From: Ectobacillus sp042610425
GTDB taxonomy: Bacteria > Bacillota > Bacilli > Bacillales > Bacillaceae_G
Direction: 5' to 3'
Assembly: GCF_042610425.1 (NCBI RefSeq)
Contig: NZ_JBGJZM010000001.1
Span: forward strand, 124,001-188,000
DNA: 64,000 bases
Position numbers and translations under genes: made by a program. How positions within the stretch are numbered: the first letter of the stretch is position 1; each line of letters starts with the position of its first letter. Shown piece by piece: positions 52,660 to 62,014 of this stretch. The notes under the pieces are model-generated. The model was not told the origin of the DNA. It searched no databases and was given only the letters and a program-made list of their open reading frames with translations.

Positions 52660-53995
52660 TTGGGATGTTGAACCCTATTTAGAGACGTTACATAATATGA
52701 ATGCCATCAAAATGAATGGGAAAGTAACCCAAGTTATAGGGTTAACCATCGAATCACAGGGACCTGACGTGAATATGGGGGATATATGTCTTATTTATCC
52801 AAATAGGCAAGGTAAGCCCATTCAAGCAGAAGTGGTAGGTTTTCGCAATAATAATGTACTTCTTATGCCGCTTGGTGAAATACATAGTATAGGACCTGGA
52901 TGTGAAGTTGTGTCTACGGGTAAGCCGTTAATGGTGAAGGTGGGGACTGGACTGCTGGGAAAAGTGTTAGATGGGCTTGGAAAGCCAATGGATGAAAGTA
53001 ATCTTCCGCTTGGATTAGTGGAAGTAAATGCAAATCGTCTCCCGCCGAATCCACTCAAGCGACCACGAATAAATGCCCCCTTAAGTGTAGGGGTTCGAAC
53101 CATTGATGGTCTTCTGACGATTGGAAAAGGACAACGCGTTGGTATTTTTGCCGGAAGCGGTGTAGGAAAAAGCACACTTCTTGGGATGATGGCACGCAAT
53201 ACAGAAGCTGATATTAACGTAATTGGTTTAATCGGGGAACGTGGAAGAGAAGTTCTTGATTTTATTGAACGTGATTTAGGAAAAGAAGGATTAGCCAAGT
53301 CAGTTGTTGTCGTAGCGACTTCGGATCAGCCAGCACTCATCCGAATTAAAGGTGCGATGATTGCTACTGCAATTGCTGAATTTTTCCGAGATCAAGGAAT
53401 GAATGTCAATCTGATGTTAGATTCAGTCACACGGTTTGCAATGGCGCAGCGAGAGATTGGCTTAGCTATAGGCGAGCCGCCGACAACGAAAGGCTATACA
53501 CCATCTGTATTTGCCATGCTGCCGCGGTTATTGGAGAGAGCAGGCACGAATGAAAACGGTACGATTACTGCTTTTTATACCGTTCTTGTCGATGGTGATG
53601 ATATGAATGAGCCAATTGCAGACGCCGTTAGAGGAATTTTAGACGGTCATATTGTGCTTAGCCGGAGCATCGCACAGAAGGGAATGTATCCCGCTATCGA
53701 AGTGACGGCAAGTGTGAGCCGCGTCATGAAGGATATTGCATCTAGTAGCCATATAGCAGCATCCGAAAAAGTAAAGGCGTTAATCAGTGCCTATCAGAAG
53801 GCAGAAGATTTAATTCAAATTGGTGCCTATAAACGGGGAACAGCTAGAGAAATTGATGAGGCCATTTCAAATAAGGATTGGATTGATCAATTTTTAAAAC
53901 AAGGAACAATGGAGGATTCTTCCTTTGAGGCGGCGGTTTCTACATTAACGAATCGATTTGGGGCGATGGATCATGACATTTCGGTACCGGTATGA
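52652..53995 (+). CDS. fliI: Flagellum-specific export ATPase FliI
   Basis: F1-beta-like ATPase of 447 aa of the type III export gate. Walker A is GIFAGSGVGKSTLLGMMAR (about 165), then GLIGERGREVLDFIE and Walker B NVNLMLDSVTRFAMAQRE; GEPPTTKGYTPSVFAMLPRL is the family signature. It is complete. It overlaps fliH by 8 nt and fliJ by 23 nt. Confidence 0.96.
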   Translation: MSNWDVEPYLETLHNMNAIKMNGKVTQVIGLTIESQGPDVNMGDICLIYPNRQGKPIQAEVVGFRNNNVLLMPLGEIHSIGPGCEVVSTGKPLMVKVGTGLLGKVLDGLGKPMDESNLPLGLVEVNANRLPPNPLKRPRINAPLSVGVRTIDGLLTIGKGQRVGIFAGSGVGKSTLLGMMARNTEADINVIGLIGERGREVLDFIERDLGKEGLAKSVVVVATSDQPALIRIKGAMIATAIAEFFRDQGMNVNLMLDSVTRFAMAQREIGLAIGEPPTTKGYTPSVFAMLPRLLERAGTNENGTITAFYTVLVDGDDMNEPIADAVRGILDGHIVLSRSIAQKGMYPAIEVTASVSRVMKDIASSSHIAASEKVKALISAYQKAEDLIQIGAYKRGTAREIDEAISNKDWIDQFLKQGTMEDSSFEAAVSTLTNRFGAMDHDISVPV

Positions 53996-54422
53996 ACAGA
54001 TTGTTACGATGAAGGAAAAGGAAAAGGACCAAGCACTCACTGACTATGGAGCCTCGGTTATGAAACGGGATGCAATTGTAGCAAGGCTACATGCTCTGCA
54101 AGAAAAACGAAACGAATGGATTATGAAATGGGAAAGGGTAGATAACGCTTATACAGCAGCAACCATTCACCAACAAAATGAATATCTTACTTTTTTAGAC
54201 TTTGAAATATCGCAGGTTTTGAGACAAGTACAAGTTGTGGAGAATGAACTTCGTCTGAAGCAGACTACCTTTTTAGAGAAACGTAAAGATGAGAAAACAT
54301 GGAATCATTTGCGCGAACAATCACGGGAATTGTATATAAGCAACCAGAATAGACTCGAGCAAAATATGCTAGATGAAATGGCAACCGTTCGCTATTATCA
54401 GAAACAATCTTTACCTCACTAG
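53973..54422 (+). CDS. fliJ: Flagellar export protein FliJ
   Basis: Coiled-coil export protein of 149 aa, the gamma-like stalk of the FliI ring. It starts MTFRYRYEQIVTMKEKEKDQ, like B. subtilis FliJ, and is mostly helical and charged. The frame is open from 53958; ATG 53973 gives the family's start. It overlaps fliI. Confidence 0.85.
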   Translation: MTFRYRYEQIVTMKEKEKDQALTDYGASVMKRDAIVARLHALQEKRNEWIMKWERVDNAYTAATIHQQNEYLTFLDFEISQVLRQVQVVENELRLKQTTFLEKRKDEKTWNHLREQSRELYISNQNRLEQNMLDEMATVRYYQKQSLPH

Positions 54423-54466
54423 GATTCACAAAATGATAGGTGTCACTTCATGAAGTAGGTGTATGA

Positions 54467-54988
54467 ATGAAAAGTGAAAGATGGAAAGGACCGTTTTATA
54501 TTTTCGGTGAAATCCTTATTTTTACATTCCTCATATTTATGATTTTATACTTGTTCATGGGGGATGAATTAAGAGATCCGGTAACGAAATCCAATCCTAG
54601 TACGCAACAGGGCGGAGATTCCTATGCTGCACTTTCAAAAAAATACGAAAGTATGCAACAAAAAGTGAGTGAGCAGGAGAAGCTCATTCAAGATCTTCAG
54701 ACAAGCTTACGCGAAAAACAAATGCAACTGGACACGAAGGAAAATGATGCAAGCAAGCAACAAAGTACGGCGAATACAGATGCTTATTATAAAAAGACAG
54801 CAGCTACTTATGGAAATATGTCCCCTAGTAATGCTGCGAGTATTTTAGAAAATCTTACCGTGCAGGATGCAGCATCTATTTTAAAATATATGAATGTATC
54901 GCAGCAGGCAGATATTCTTGGCAGAATGGATCCGAAAAAGGCTGCTATTGTTTCTAATGCATTAAAGGAACTTGCGAAAAAAGGGTAG
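54467..54988 (+). CDS. MotE/YlxF-like membrane protein
   Basis: Protein of 173 aa with one membrane helix (about 11-31, FYIFGEILIFTFLIFMILYL), a coiled coil (YESMQQKVSEQEKLIQDLQT) and an MgtE-N-like domain (MSPSNAASILENLTVQDAAS, ILGRMDPKKAAIVSNALKEL). This is the pattern of B. subtilis YlxF, which also follows fliJ, and of MotE, which in other bacteria stabilises MotC. Its precise job in Bacillus is not settled. Confidence 0.8.
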   Translation: MKSERWKGPFYIFGEILIFTFLIFMILYLFMGDELRDPVTKSNPSTQQGGDSYAALSKKYESMQQKVSEQEKLIQDLQTSLREKQMQLDTKENDASKQQSTANTDAYYKKTAATYGNMSPSNAASILENLTVQDAASILKYMNVSQQADILGRMDPKKAAIVSNALKELAKKG

Positions 54989-55015
54989 GTATCGATTTTG
55001 AAAAGAGGGGAAAAC

Positions 55016-55354
55016 GTGAACGAACAAAAAAAAGAAAGCACAGTCCAGTCTGTTACGTTCTCTCCTATTATGGAAGAAACCGTTGATATGGACAAGAAAC
55101 AGCTACAATTGCTTACAGACGTTTCACTACATGTTTCCTTTGAACTAGGTAGAGCCAAGAAAACGATTCATGACATACTTGAGTTAAAAAAAGGAAGCAT
55201 TATTCGCTTAGACAAGTTAGCCGGGGAACATGTAGCTATGCTTGTGAACAAAGCCAAGATTGCAGAAGGTGAAATTGTAGTCGTAGATGATCGGTTTGCC
55301 ATTCGAATAACTGATATCGTTTCGATTCAAGAGAGAGAAAGAAAAATGAAGTGA
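55016..55354 (+). CDS. fliN: Second FliN-type SpoA protein
   Basis: Protein of 112 aa with one SpoA domain (QLQLLTDVSLHVSFELGRAK, GSIIRLDKLAGEHVAMLVNK, EGEIVVVDDRFAIRITDIVS). It lacks the LSQ-type N-terminal motif that the copy at 44954 has. B. subtilis has FliY in the motor operon before fliO region; here this smaller FliN takes that place. GTG 55016, 5 nt after GAGGGG, is preferred to TTG 54998. The two FliN-type proteins may form the C-ring base together. Confidence 0.86.
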   Translation: MNEQKKESTVQSVTFSPIMEETVDMDKKQLQLLTDVSLHVSFELGRAKKTIHDILELKKGSIIRLDKLAGEHVAMLVNKAKIAEGEIVVVDDRFAIRITDIVSIQERERKMK

Positions 55355-55367
55355 AGGGAGCAGTCTC

Positions 55368-55964
55368 ATGATCAAATGGAACAAACTGCTACTAAGCTTT
55401 CTCCTCGTTTTCTTAGTATGTAGTATGCCCAGCGCGAAAGCGAAAGAAGGAACCGTATACCAGCAGTATAACGATACGAGCTCGCAGCAAAAAAATACCC
55501 CGGCAGCATCCTCGCCTGCCCCTGCTCCTTCCGTTGTACCGTATATTTTTCAATTTATCGGTTCATTTGTATTAATTATCGTACTCATTTATGTATTATC
55601 AAAAGTGCTATCGAAAAAAGCAACGAAAATTCGGGATAGTGGACCCTTTCATGCTATTGGCAGCTATTCACTGGGAAATAATCGTTCTGTTCAGTTACTC
55701 ATGATTGGGAATACGATGTATATCGTTGGAGTCGGTGAAAATATTGGATTGATTCGTACCATTCCTCCTGGGGAAGAACAGAAGGAGTTGTTAGAAGCAA
55801 TTGCTTCTGCAACAGATGAGAATGAAGCCAAATGGACGTTACAATCCTTTGCTTCTGCAGAAAAATGGAATGCTATTTTGAAACAGCAGATGCGAAAGTT
55901 GGATCGGAATACACTTCCTCGAAATAAAGATAAGGAGCCAAAGGATGGGGGGAAAGATAATTGA
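55368..55964 (+). CDS. fliO: Flagellar biosynthesis protein FliO
   Basis: Membrane protein of 198 aa aiding assembly of the FliP pore. It has a cleavable signal-like start (KLLLSFLLVFLVCSMPSAKA), a Pro/Ala-rich stretch, one membrane helix (about 64-84, FIGSFVLIIVLIYVLSKVLS) and a cytosolic FliO domain (IGSYSLGNNRSVQLLMIGNT). The same signal-plus-helix layout occurs in B. subtilis FliO (FliZ). fliP starts 4 nt before its end. Confidence 0.87.
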   Translation: MIKWNKLLLSFLLVFLVCSMPSAKAKEGTVYQQYNDTSSQQKNTPAASSPAPAPSVVPYIFQFIGSFVLIIVLIYVLSKVLSKKATKIRDSGPFHAIGSYSLGNNRSVQLLMIGNTMYIVGVGENIGLIRTIPPGEEQKELLEAIASATDENEAKWTLQSFASAEKWNAILKQQMRKLDRNTLPRNKDKEPKDGGKDN

Positions 55965-56710
55965 AAAAAGTATTCTTGATTGTTTTTGCCCTCTTTTTTG
56001 TAAATCAGAATGTAACCCTTGCAGCAACGAATAGTCCTACTATACCAAGTATCCCTAATATCAGTGCATTAGGGGACATGAATAATCAGTCATTCTCACT
56101 GACGCTTGTATTGCTACTGACTGTATTGTCGGTTGCTCCTAGCATTATTTTATTAATGACATCCTTTACGAGAGTGGCAATTGTTCTTTCTTTCGTTCGG
56201 ACGTCTCTTGGAACGCAGCAAATGCCGCCCAATCAGGTTATATTAGGGCTTAGTTTATTTTTAACGTTTTTTATTATGGGACCTACGTTTCAACAAATAA
56301 ATGATCAGGCCCTACAGCCCTATATAAAAGGAAATATATCACAGCAAGAAGCATATACGAAGTCAACAGCCCCGATGAAGGAGTTCATGGCGAAACAAAC
56401 ACGTCAAAAGGATTTGAACTTATTTTTAGAATATAGTCACTCACCGAGTTATACGACAGTGCAAGATATTCCTCTTCGTGCTCTCGTTCCTTCGTTTGTA
56501 ATGAGTGAATTAACGACAGCGTTTCAAATGGGCTTTCTATTATTCATTCCGTTTCTTGTCATTGACATGATTGTTGCGAGTATTTTAATGGCAATGGGGA
56601 TGATGATGGTACCGCCATCTTTGATCTCCTTACCGTTTAAAATTCTACTGTTTATTCTCGTAGATGGTTGGCATCTTGTCGTACAATCGCTGTTCGTGAG
56701 TTACACATAA
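55961..56710 (+). CDS. fliP: Flagellar export gate protein FliP
   Basis: Core pore protein of 249 aa. Signal-like start (KKVFLIVFALFFVNQNVTLA), then LTVLSVAPSIILLMTSFTR and VRTSLGTQQMPPNQVILGL, and the C-terminal helices LVPSFVMSELTTAFQMGFLL and FLVIDMIVASILMAMGMMM. It starts with TTG 55961 after GGGGGGAAAGA, within fliO's last codons. Confidence 0.94.
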   Translation: MKKVFLIVFALFFVNQNVTLAATNSPTIPSIPNISALGDMNNQSFSLTLVLLLTVLSVAPSIILLMTSFTRVAIVLSFVRTSLGTQQMPPNQVILGLSLFLTFFIMGPTFQQINDQALQPYIKGNISQQEAYTKSTAPMKEFMAKQTRQKDLNLFLEYSHSPSYTTVQDIPLRALVPSFVMSELTTAFQMGFLLFIPFLVIDMIVASILMAMGMMMVPPSLISLPFKILLFILVDGWHLVVQSLFVSYT

Positions 56711-56724
56711 GAGGAGAAATCGAT

Positions 56725-56994
56725 ATGACACCAGAAAGTATGAATGCTCTTGCACAAAGTACAATTTATATTACGATGCTCGTGCTAGCACCTATCTTAC
56801 TTATTGCACTAGTTGTAGGGGTACTTGTGAGTATCATACAGGCAGCAACGCAAATTCAAGAACAGACGTTAGCGTTTGTTCCGAAAATTGTTGCTGTTCT
56901 AGTAGGACTACTCTTGTTTGGACCATGGATGCTAACGAATCTGATTGACTTTACACGCAATATTTTTACAAATCTAACGAAATTTATAGGGTAA
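56725..56994 (+). CDS. fliQ: Flagellar export gate protein FliQ
   Basis: Two-helix protein of 89 aa of the export pore: MTPESMNALAQSTIYITMLV, then IIQAATQIQEQTLAFVPKIV between the helices. The frame is open from 56668, inside fliP, but GAGGAGAAA places ATG 56725. Confidence 0.94.
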   Translation: MTPESMNALAQSTIYITMLVLAPILLIALVVGVLVSIIQAATQIQEQTLAFVPKIVAVLVGLLLFGPWMLTNLIDFTRNIFTNLTKFIG

Positions 56995-56998
56995 TGTG

Positions 56999-57772
56999 AT
57001 GGAGTTAATACCGTATTTATCTTTGTTTTTACTTGTATTCGTTAGAATTTCAGCATTTTTTGTAGCTGCACCCATATGGAACAATCAACAAATACCGAGT
57101 CAACTCAAATGGGGATTCTCATTTTGTATTGCTATTGTGACGTTAGGATTTATTGAGCCTACTACGCCACTCGTTTTTAACAGCACGTATTTCTTGCTTG
57201 TATTTAAAGAATTGGCAGTTGGATTATCTCTTGGCTTTGCATCTTCTATTCTATTTTATGCAGTAGAACTAGCTGGAAGCTACATTGATTTACAAAGTGG
57301 GTTTACGATGTCATCTTTGTTTGATCCAAAGAGAGGAATTCAAGAGCCGCTAACAGGAAAATTCTATTACATCTTAACGATGATGTTTTTTCTTCTTTCT
57401 GATGGTCACCATATTCTTCTAAAGGGAATTATTCAGAGCTATCAATGGATTGCAGTAGATACTTGGCTGCCAAGTTCATTTACTTCAAATATTGTACAAG
57501 TTTTGCTTGATATTATCGGTCATATGTTCTGGATTTCCTTGCTTATTGCGGCTCCATTAGTAGGAACGCTATTCATGGTCGATCTTGTATTAGGCATTAT
57601 TTCAAAATCGGTTCCACAAATGAATTTATTTGTAGTAGGTATTCCGATTAAAGTTCTTGTTTATTTCGTCATTTTGTATGTGTCCATACCCGTGTTTTTT
57701 TACATGCTATCCCAGCTTGTTCAAACGATGATTTCATCATTTGAACAAATGTTACATATATTGGGGGGATAA
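56999..57772 (+). CDS. fliR: Flagellar export gate protein FliR
   Basis: Polytopic pore protein of 257 aa. LSLFLLVFVRISAFFVAAPI opens it; ELAGSYIDLQSGFTMSSLFD and LVLGIISKSVPQMNLFVVGI are the family signatures. A GTG at 56996 is directly in frame; ATG 56999 is used. It follows fliQ by 4 nt. Confidence 0.93.
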   Translation: MELIPYLSLFLLVFVRISAFFVAAPIWNNQQIPSQLKWGFSFCIAIVTLGFIEPTTPLVFNSTYFLLVFKELAVGLSLGFASSILFYAVELAGSYIDLQSGFTMSSLFDPKRGIQEPLTGKFYYILTMMFFLLSDGHHILLKGIIQSYQWIAVDTWLPSSFTSNIVQVLLDIIGHMFWISLLIAAPLVGTLFMVDLVLGIISKSVPQMNLFVVGIPIKVLVYFVILYVSIPVFFYMLSQLVQTMISSFEQMLHILGG

Positions 57773-57775
57773 ACA

Positions 57776-58858
57776 ATGACAATGTCTTTGGATTTGCAAT
57801 TTTTTGCAGAAAAAACAGAGAAAGCAACCCCGAATAAAAAACAAGAAGCGAAGAAAAAAGGTCAATATGCAAAGAGTACTGACTTATCAGGTGCGACGGT
57901 CATTACCTTTTCGTTTATAGCACTTGCGGTGTTTGGAAAGAGTATGGCATCGCAATTGTATACGTTGTTTGGGCAAGGTTTTTCTACGATGATGCAATGG
58001 GATGTAACGCAAGATTCCGTTCCGACTCTGTTTATTGGGCTGCTTAAGGTAAGTATACCAATTGTAGCTCCGGTCCTTTTGGCAGCATGGATTGCTGCTA
58101 TAGTTGGAAATGTTGTACAAGTTGGTTTTGTTCTATCGTTTGCTGCTCTTCAGGGTGGGTTGGGTAAAATCAACCCAATTTCAGGTATAAAGCGTATGTT
58201 TTCAATGAAATCGGTATTTGAACTTTTAAAATCTCTATTGAAATTTATTATATTAACGACAACAGGCGGCATGCTACTTTGGCAGGAAAGACAATCCATA
58301 TTACAAATGTCTTTGATGACGCCGCAAAATATTATATCGTATATGTTTTCCTTACTTGTGAAGATTACACTTATTCTTTCTGTCGTCTATTTTATCATCG
58401 CAATTGTTGATTATCTGTACCAACGGTTTGATCATAATAAACAACTCAAAATGACAAAACAAGAAGTCAAAGAAGAGTATAAAAAAATGGAAGGCGATCC
58501 GGTTATCAAGCAAAAGGTAAAGGAAAAGCAACGACAAATTGCGATGTCACGGATGATGAATGATATACCGAAAGCAAGCGTTGTTGTTACGAATCCGACT
58601 CACTTTGCCGTAGCGATTATGTACGAAGCGGGAGAAATGGCAGCCCCAGTTGTAATAGCAAAAGGCGCAGATTATATTGCCTTAAAAATTAAAGAAGTTG
58701 CGAAAGAACATCATGTTATCACAATGGAAAATAGGCCTTTGGCCAGAGCACTTTATGCAAATGTTGAAATTGGCCAAGAAATTCCCGAGGATCTATTTAA
58801 AGCGGTAGCGGAAGTACTTGCTTATGTGTATCAGATGAAAGGGACATTAACCAAGTAG
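57776..58858 (+). CDS. flhB: Flagellar export switch protein FlhB
   Basis: Export gate protein of 360 aa that changes substrate class after autocleavage. N-terminal cytosolic start (EKTEKATPNKKQEAKKKGQ), four membrane helices, and a cytoplasmic domain with the self-cleaving NPTH in VVVTNPTHFAVAIMY (Asn about 273). The cleavage motif is intact. It starts 3 nt after fliR behind a GGGGGG site. Confidence 0.95.
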   Translation: MTMSLDLQFFAEKTEKATPNKKQEAKKKGQYAKSTDLSGATVITFSFIALAVFGKSMASQLYTLFGQGFSTMMQWDVTQDSVPTLFIGLLKVSIPIVAPVLLAAWIAAIVGNVVQVGFVLSFAALQGGLGKINPISGIKRMFSMKSVFELLKSLLKFIILTTTGGMLLWQERQSILQMSLMTPQNIISYMFSLLVKITLILSVVYFIIAIVDYLYQRFDHNKQLKMTKQEVKEEYKKMEGDPVIKQKVKEKQRQIAMSRMMNDIPKASVVVTNPTHFAVAIMYEAGEMAAPVVIAKGADYIALKIKEVAKEHHVITMENRPLARALYANVEIGQEIPEDLFKAVAEVLAYVYQMKGTLTK

Positions 58859-58871
58859 TGGGGGTGAAACA

Positions 58872-60902
58872 ATGAAACTAAAAGAAGTTGGCGTATTAGT
58901 TGCTGTTATGATGATTATCATCATGATGGTTATTCCATTACCTACGTTTATTTTGGACATTTTGCTTATTATTAATATTTCGATGAGTATTATGATTTTA
59001 CTAGTCGGTATGAATACGAAAGAACCATTAGATTTTTCTGTTTTTCCCTCTCTTTTATTATTAACGACACTTTTTCGTCTTTCGTTGAATGTTTCGAGTA
59101 CAAGATCAATTCTTTCGAATGCGAAAGCAGGACATGTTATTGAAACGTTTGGTCAATTTGTAATTGGTGGAAATGCAGTAGTTGGATTCGTTGTATTTTT
59201 AATTCTTGTCATTATTCAATTTCTAGTTATTACAAAGGGATCAGAGCGTGTGGCGGAAGTAGCTGCTCGTTTTACATTAGATGCTATGCCTGGTAAACAA
59301 ATGAGCATTGATGCCGATTTGAATGCTGGTATGATTACGGAACAAGATGCCCGTATCAAACGGAAGAAGGTCATGCAGGAAGCAGATTTCTACGGTGCGA
59401 TGGACGGGGCAAGTAAATTCGTAAAAGGGGATGCGATTGCAAGTATTATCATACTTGTAATCAATGTTATCGGTGGTTTTATCATCGGGATGACGATGCA
59501 CGGTATGGATTTTAATTCCTCACTTACTACGTTTACTCTTCTTTCTGTTGGGGATGGTCTTGTAAGCCAAATTCCAGCTTTATTGATATCTACGGCAACG
59601 GGTATTGTTGTAACGAGGGCTTCATCAGATGGTAATCTAGGGGAAGATATAGCAGGACAGTTGTTTTCCTATCCAAATTTACTATATGTCGTAGCAGGTG
59701 TTATTGCTTTGCTTGGACTTCTTACTCCCATTGGGATTGTCGCTACATGGGGCATAGCAGGTTTGCTTGCTTATGCTGGTTATGCCATGCAAAGAAATGC
59801 CTCAAAGTTAGAAGAGAAAGAAGAAGACTTACAATCGGAACAAGAATTAGATGATGTTCGAAAGCCAGAAAGTGTTTTTTCACTCCTACAGGAAGACCCA
59901 ATCGAGTTTGAGTTTGGGATAGGATTGATTCCGTTAGCTGATACAAACCAAGGAGGTGACTTGTTGGATCGTATTGTAGCGATTCGCAGACAATTCGCGC
60001 TTGAACTTGGGCTAGTCGTTCCTGTCATTCGAATACGGGATAATATTCAGCTAAAGCCAAATGAATACATCATTAAATTAAAAGGCAATAAAGTAGCAGG
60101 CGGAGAAATTCTGCTGGATCACTATTTGATGCTTAATCAAGGCGGAGAGGATTATGGCATCGAAGGTATTGAAACCGTTGAACCGACTTTCGGACTTCCA
60201 GCCTTGTGGATTGATGAGAATATGAAGGAACAAGCAGAATTGTATGGGTTTACAGTTGTAGATGTATCTTCTGTAATTAGTACGCATCTTTCCGAAACAA
60301 TTAAAAAGTATGCACACGAAATCTTAGGAAGAGAAGAAACAAAACAACTGATTGATCATTTACGAGAAAGCAATCCATCTGTAGTGGAAGAAGTGATACC
60401 ACAAGTGCTTTCGATAGGCGATATTCAAAAAATATTGCAAAAGCTACTAAAGGAACGAGTGTCGATTCGTACACTATCTGTTATTTTTGAGGCCATTGCA
60501 GATTACGCTGTCTATACGAAAAATCATGATATTCTTGCAGAATATGTGAGACAGGCACTTGCTCGTCAATTGACACATCAATATTCACAAAATGGTGTGA
60601 TACATGCTGTTCGGGTTGGGGCAGAAGTAGAAAAGAAAATGGCAGAGGCCATTGTTCATACAGAGCATGGGGATGTTCTCTCTCTTGATCCTGAGACGAC
60701 CAATCGAATTGTACAATCGGTAGGGGAAACCGTACAGCAAACGATTCAAATGGGGATACAGCCTATTGTTGTTTCTTCATCTGGCATTCGAATGTACATT
60801 CGTCAAATTACCGAACATGCGTTAGCAAATATTCCAATCTTATCTTATAACGAGCTTGAACCTGATGTGGAAGTTCAAAGCGTTGGAGTGGTGAATCTAT
60901 GA
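58872..60902 (+). CDS. flhA: Flagellar export gate protein FlhA
   Basis: Major export gate protein, 676 aa. About seven or eight membrane helices in the first 310 residues, with the FHIPEP signature region RVAEVAARFTLDAMPGKQMS and IDADLNAGMITEQDARIKRK, then a large cytosolic domain that docks chaperones (EFEFGIGLIPLADTNQGGDL, then LAEYVRQALARQLTHQY). Length is as expected. It overlaps flhF by 4 nt. Confidence 0.96.
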   Translation: MKLKEVGVLVAVMMIIIMMVIPLPTFILDILLIINISMSIMILLVGMNTKEPLDFSVFPSLLLLTTLFRLSLNVSSTRSILSNAKAGHVIETFGQFVIGGNAVVGFVVFLILVIIQFLVITKGSERVAEVAARFTLDAMPGKQMSIDADLNAGMITEQDARIKRKKVMQEADFYGAMDGASKFVKGDAIASIIILVINVIGGFIIGMTMHGMDFNSSLTTFTLLSVGDGLVSQIPALLISTATGIVVTRASSDGNLGEDIAGQLFSYPNLLYVVAGVIALLGLLTPIGIVATWGIAGLLAYAGYAMQRNASKLEEKEEDLQSEQELDDVRKPESVFSLLQEDPIEFEFGIGLIPLADTNQGGDLLDRIVAIRRQFALELGLVVPVIRIRDNIQLKPNEYIIKLKGNKVAGGEILLDHYLMLNQGGEDYGIEGIETVEPTFGLPALWIDENMKEQAELYGFTVVDVSSVISTHLSETIKKYAHEILGREETKQLIDHLRESNPSVVEEVIPQVLSIGDIQKILQKLLKERVSIRTLSVIFEAIADYAVYTKNHDILAEYVRQALARQLTHQYSQNGVIHAVRVGAEVEKKMAEAIVHTEHGDVLSLDPETTNRIVQSVGETVQQTIQMGIQPIVVSSSGIRMYIRQITEHALANIPILSYNELEPDVEVQSVGVVNL

Positions 60903-62014
60903 AAATTAAAACCTATTTGGTCCACCATATAGAAGAAGCGTATCCGATGATTCTACGCGACCTAGGAAACGAGGCAATCATTCTCAAGACTACAGTAATA
61001 CGATCAAAAGGACTGTTTGGTCTATTTGGTAGAAAACAAGTGGAAGTCGTAGCTGCATCAGGATTAGGAAAAGCAACAGAGGTAAAAACGGATTATGAGC
61101 CAAGTTTTCATGCTACCAATGCGAATGACTCAGTTATGAAAGAACTAGCAGAAATGAAACAACTTATACATACAATGACGGAAGAAAAATCACATGCAAA
61201 GCTAGATAAATGGGTAGAGAGACTACAAGAGCAAGAAGTGGACCGTGAAGTCATCCATTATATTATGAAAAAAGTAGATATGATTCATAAAAACTTAGAT
61301 TATATACAGGAAAAAGAAATTAAAGAAACCTTACTAGCTATTGTGGAACAGCTTTTGGTAGAGGGGTTTACAAATGAAACACGCACTGATTCTTACGTTA
61401 TAACACTACTAGGACCAACAGGAGTTGGGAAAACGACGACGATTGCCAAATTGTCCGCCATCCATATGTTACAGCAAAGGCAACGAGTCGGCCTACTTAC
61501 AACCGATACGTACCGGATTGCTGCAGTTGATCAATTACGAACGTACGCCAATATATTAAATGTACCGTTACAAGTTGTATCTAGTAGCGACGAATTGAAA
61601 CCATCTCTTAAGAAATTAGAAAATTGTCAAATTGTATTTATGGATAGTGCTGGTCGTAATTATTTGGACACTTCTAATGTAGACGATATAAATCATTATC
61701 TTGAACAGGATTACCCACAAGAAAATTATTTAGTTCTTTCCATGACAACGAGATGGAAAGATATGAAAATAATTGTGGAAAAAATGAATGGGGTTCCGAT
61801 TGATAAGCTAATCGTTACAAAATGGGACGAAACGAGCTGTTACGGTGCGATATTAAATATGGTCTATCATTATCCATATCCGTTGTCTTATATCGGAACG
61901 GGTCAAGGTGTACCACAAGATATTATCGTCCCAGATGCTGCATATATAGCGAAAAAAATACTAGGAGTAGATGAGGATGCAAGACCAAGCACATCGTTTG
62001 AGAGAATTGTATGA
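60899..62014 (+). CDS. flhF: SRP-type GTPase FlhF
   Basis: GTPase of 371 aa that sets where and how many flagella are built. After the basic B domain (about 1-120) and N domain, the G domain has LLGPTGVGKTTTIAKLSAIH (about 170), TTDTYRIAAVDQLRTYANIL, FMDSAGRN and VTKWDE. The end YVPQDI-type segment reads GTGQGVPQDIIVPDA. It overlaps flhG by 38 nt. Confidence 0.95.
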   Translation: MKIKTYLVHHIEEAYPMILRDLGNEAIILKTTVIRSKGLFGLFGRKQVEVVAASGLGKATEVKTDYEPSFHATNANDSVMKELAEMKQLIHTMTEEKSHAKLDKWVERLQEQEVDREVIHYIMKKVDMIHKNLDYIQEKEIKETLLAIVEQLLVEGFTNETRTDSYVITLLGPTGVGKTTTIAKLSAIHMLQQRQRVGLLTTDTYRIAAVDQLRTYANILNVPLQVVSSSDELKPSLKKLENCQIVFMDSAGRNYLDTSNVDDINHYLEQDYPQENYLVLSMTTRWKDMKIIVEKMNGVPIDKLIVTKWDETSCYGAILNMVYHYPYPLSYIGTGQGVPQDIIVPDAAYIAKKILGVDEDARPSTSFERIV

